Assembly (NCBI GenBank): GCA_031275955.1
Contig: JAISNZ010000198.1
Location: 1-7,100 of the forward strand
DNA: 7,100 bases
DNA from: Desulfovibrio sp.
GTDB lineage: Bacteria > Desulfobacterota > Desulfovibrionia > Desulfovibrionales > Desulfovibrionaceae
Direction: 5' to 3'
How positions within the stretch are numbered: position 1 is the stretch's first letter; each line of letters begins with the position of its first letter. A model generated the notes under the pieces. It did not search any database. It had not been told where the DNA came from and saw only the letters and a list, made by a program, of their open reading frames with translations. This document shows positions 5,943 through 7,100 of the stretch, one piece after another. The translations under genes and the position numbers were made by a program.

Positions 5943-6849
5943 CGAGTGGTTCGCCCCTCTTGCCGGTGCCCTGCGCGCCGCGAATCTGCCTTGCGAAGGC
6001 TGGCACATGGCGGAAGGGCGTTTGGATTTGCAGGAAACGCCTCCCGGTGGGGTGTTTTTCAGCCGCATGAGCGCTTCCGCCCATACCCGGGGTCACACGC
6101 ATTCTCCCGACTATACAGCGGCGGTGCTGGCCTGGCTGGAACGGCACCGGCGGCGCGTGATTAACGGCAGCACCGCCTTGCGCCTGGAGATGAGCAAAGT
6201 CGCCCAGTATATGGCCCTTGAGGAATTCGGATTTCTGGTGCCCCATACAGTAGCGGCCTGCGGACGCGGCCGGATTCTCGCTGCCGCGAAAACCTTCAGC
6301 GGTCCTTTCATTATCAAGCACAACCGTAGCGGCAAGGGACTCGGAGTCCGCCTGTTTCAATCCGCGGCCGCCTTGCAGGCCCACCTGGACAGCGATGAAT
6401 ACACGCCTCCTGTGGACGGTATTCTGCTTTTGCAGGCCTATATCCAAGCCCCGCAACCTTTTATCACCCGTCTGGAATTTGTGGCCGGGCGGTTTTTGTA
6501 CGCCCTGCGCGCGGACACATCGAACGGCTTTGCCCTGTGCCCGGCGGACGGCTGCGGCATTGGCGAACGTTGCGCCTTGGACGGACAGGCGAAATTCGTC
6601 ATTGTGGAGGAAGCCTTTCCCGGCCGGGAGCGGTATGAGGCCATGCTCAAGGCGCACGACGTTTCCGTGGCCGGTATCGAAATCATCCGGGATACCCGCG
6701 GCACGGTGTATACCTATGACATCAACATCAACACAAACTACAACTCCGCGGCTGAGGCCGAAGCGGGCATTTCCGCACTGTCCGCCCTGGCGGTTTTTCT
6801 GGGCGGGGAACTGAAAAAGACGCGCTGCCCCCGCCCCAACAACAGCTAA
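5911..6849 (+). CDS. ATP-grasp ligase, RimK-like, substrate unknown
   Basis: A 312-residue cytoplasmic ATP-grasp enzyme. This superfamily activates a carboxylate as an acyl-phosphate and joins it to an amine or thiol. The N-terminal lobe (1-85) includes F-F-S-R-M-S-A-S (49-56). N-G-S-T-A-L (85-90), then S-K-V-A-Q-Y (95-100), starts the central lobe as in RimK-type ligases. The ATP-gripping strand and glycine loop are F-I-I-K (133-136) and S-G-K-G-L-G-V-R (140-147). L-L-L-Q-A-Y-I (172-178) is the hinge. Metal ligands are likely E257 (A-G-I-E-I-I-R) and the Y-D-I-N-I-N-T-N cluster (269-276), replacing the usual E-x-N. The ATG is chosen because AGGAA (5896-5900) lies 10 nt upstream and the fold begins there. 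It overlaps the hydrolase by 32 nt. The acceptor is unknown; a glutamate or other amino acid ligase is plausible but not shown. Confidence 0.82.
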   Translation: MSKIHVLHENDEWFAPLAGALRAANLPCEGWHMAEGRLDLQETPPGGVFFSRMSASAHTRGHTHSPDYTAAVLAWLERHRRRVINGSTALRLEMSKVAQYMALEEFGFLVPHTVAACGRGRILAAAKTFSGPFIIKHNRSGKGLGVRLFQSAAALQAHLDSDEYTPPVDGILLLQAYIQAPQPFITRLEFVAGRFLYALRADTSNGFALCPADGCGIGERCALDGQAKFVIVEEAFPGRERYEAMLKAHDVSVAGIEIIRDTRGTVYTYDININTNYNSAAEAEAGISALSALAVFLGGELKKTRCPRPNNS

Positions 6850-6899
6850 CCCGTAGGACGCGGCCCCTTCCGGCTCAAGGCGTGGAAAGTTGGCAGCCT

Positions 6900-6953
6900 G
6901 CTCCCCATAAACTGGTCCACTGCAAAGGGGAGCCGATAAGCCGTATACACGGC
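6900..6953. other. Two consecutive stem-loops downstream of the ATP-grasp gene
   Basis: GCTCCCC (6900-6906) pairs with GGGGAGC (6927-6933) around a 20-nt loop. Immediately after, GCCGT (6940-6944) pairs with ACGGC (6949-6953) around ATAC. The stretch 6850-6992 contains no credible ORF on the + strand and matches no tRNA, rRNA or riboswitch class I can recognise. It could be part of a structured 3' UTR, a small RNA or a decayed mobile-element end. Confidence 0.35.
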
Positions 6954-6992
6954 GAGGAGGCTTGCTCTGAAAGGGAAAAAGCACCACCATCT

Positions 6993-7070
6993 GTAGCCCT
7001 CCCTTGTCGGTCTGGTGGTTGTTTGGCTATGACCAAACCTAACCGACTTGGCGGGCTACTTCCATTTTTT
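6993..7070 (+). terminator. Long nested inverted repeat followed by T6, probable operon terminator
   Basis: Three complementary blocks are nested around a 6-nt loop (7027-7032): GTAGCCC (6993-6999) with GGGCTAC (7053-7059), GTCGGT (7006-7011) with ACCGAC (7042-7047), and GTTTGG (7021-7026) with CCAAAC (7033-7038). A T6 run (7065-7070) starts 6 nt after the outer stem. On the minus strand a T5 (complement of 6976-6980) lies beyond the other side, so the structure could work in both directions. ACCACCA (6983-6989) can instead pair with TGGTGGT (7013-7019), a competing fold that would disrupt the stem. The stem is longer and more interrupted, and the T-run further away, than in a textbook terminator, hence the moderate confidence. 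Confidence 0.5.
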
Positions 7071-7100
7071 CAAATGTGCGAAAAATACCGTACGTTATCT

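Noticed and set aside
5890..6990. 366-codon open frame on the minus strand opposite the ATP-grasp gene
   Set aside because: It lies antisense to a gene with clear ATP-grasp motifs, its translation is low-complexity-like (rich in G, Q, R, A) with no recognisable domain, and GC-rich third positions commonly keep the opposite strand open.
6850..7100. tRNA, group II intron domain V or known riboswitch in the 3' tail
   Set aside because: I could not fit a tRNA cloverleaf, the conserved domain V hairpin, or the conserved cores of cobalamin or TPP riboswitches to this stretch.

Overview
The window carries one compact gene cluster, all on the + strand. A complete branched-chain/hydrophobic amino-acid-type (HAAT, Liv-type) ABC importer is followed by two enzymes of unassigned substrate: a metallo-beta-lactamase (MBL)-fold hydrolase and an ATP-grasp ligase. 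The tail of an argininosuccinate-lyase-like gene enters from the left edge. The binding protein has a cleavable signal peptide without a lipobox cysteine, which suggests a free periplasmic protein and so a Gram-negative host. Base composition (GC-rich genes, AT-rich leader) and the look of the proteins fit a proteobacterium, possibly a Desulfovibrio-like lineage. That last placement is a guess.

Layout: 2-112, 3' end of an argininosuccinate lyase-like CDS; 113-361, AT-rich leader with an imperfect long inverted repeat (108-235) and a good sigma70-type promoter (255-283); 362-1642, periplasmic binding protein; 1643-1722, short gap with a T8 run, two mutually exclusive GC-rich hairpins and a possible 10-codon leader peptide; 1723-2589 livH, 2586-3569 livM, 3566-4294 livG and 4278-4991 livF, each overlapping the next (two ATGA junctions and a 17-nt overlap); 4992-5111, gap with an inverted repeat around the livF stop; 5112-5942 MBL-fold hydrolase; 5911-6849 ATP-grasp ligase, overlapping the hydrolase by 32 nt; 6850-7100, non-coding but rich in hairpins, including a long nested inverted repeat followed by T6 that probably ends the operon.

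How the genes may work together: the binding protein captures a small amino-acid-like or amide-like solute, LivHM form the membrane channel and LivGF power import. The tightly coupled MBL and ATP-grasp pair would then act on that solute or a related one. ATP-grasp enzymes join a carboxylate to an amine, MBL enzymes hydrolyse esters, amides or phosphodiesters, and argininosuccinate-lyase relatives reversibly eliminate fumarate from N-succinyl compounds. Together they suggest an uptake-and-processing or small-molecule biosynthesis module for an amino-acid-derived compound rather than plain leucine uptake. The transporter assignment is firm. The role of the enzyme pair is inference, and it is the most interesting open question here.
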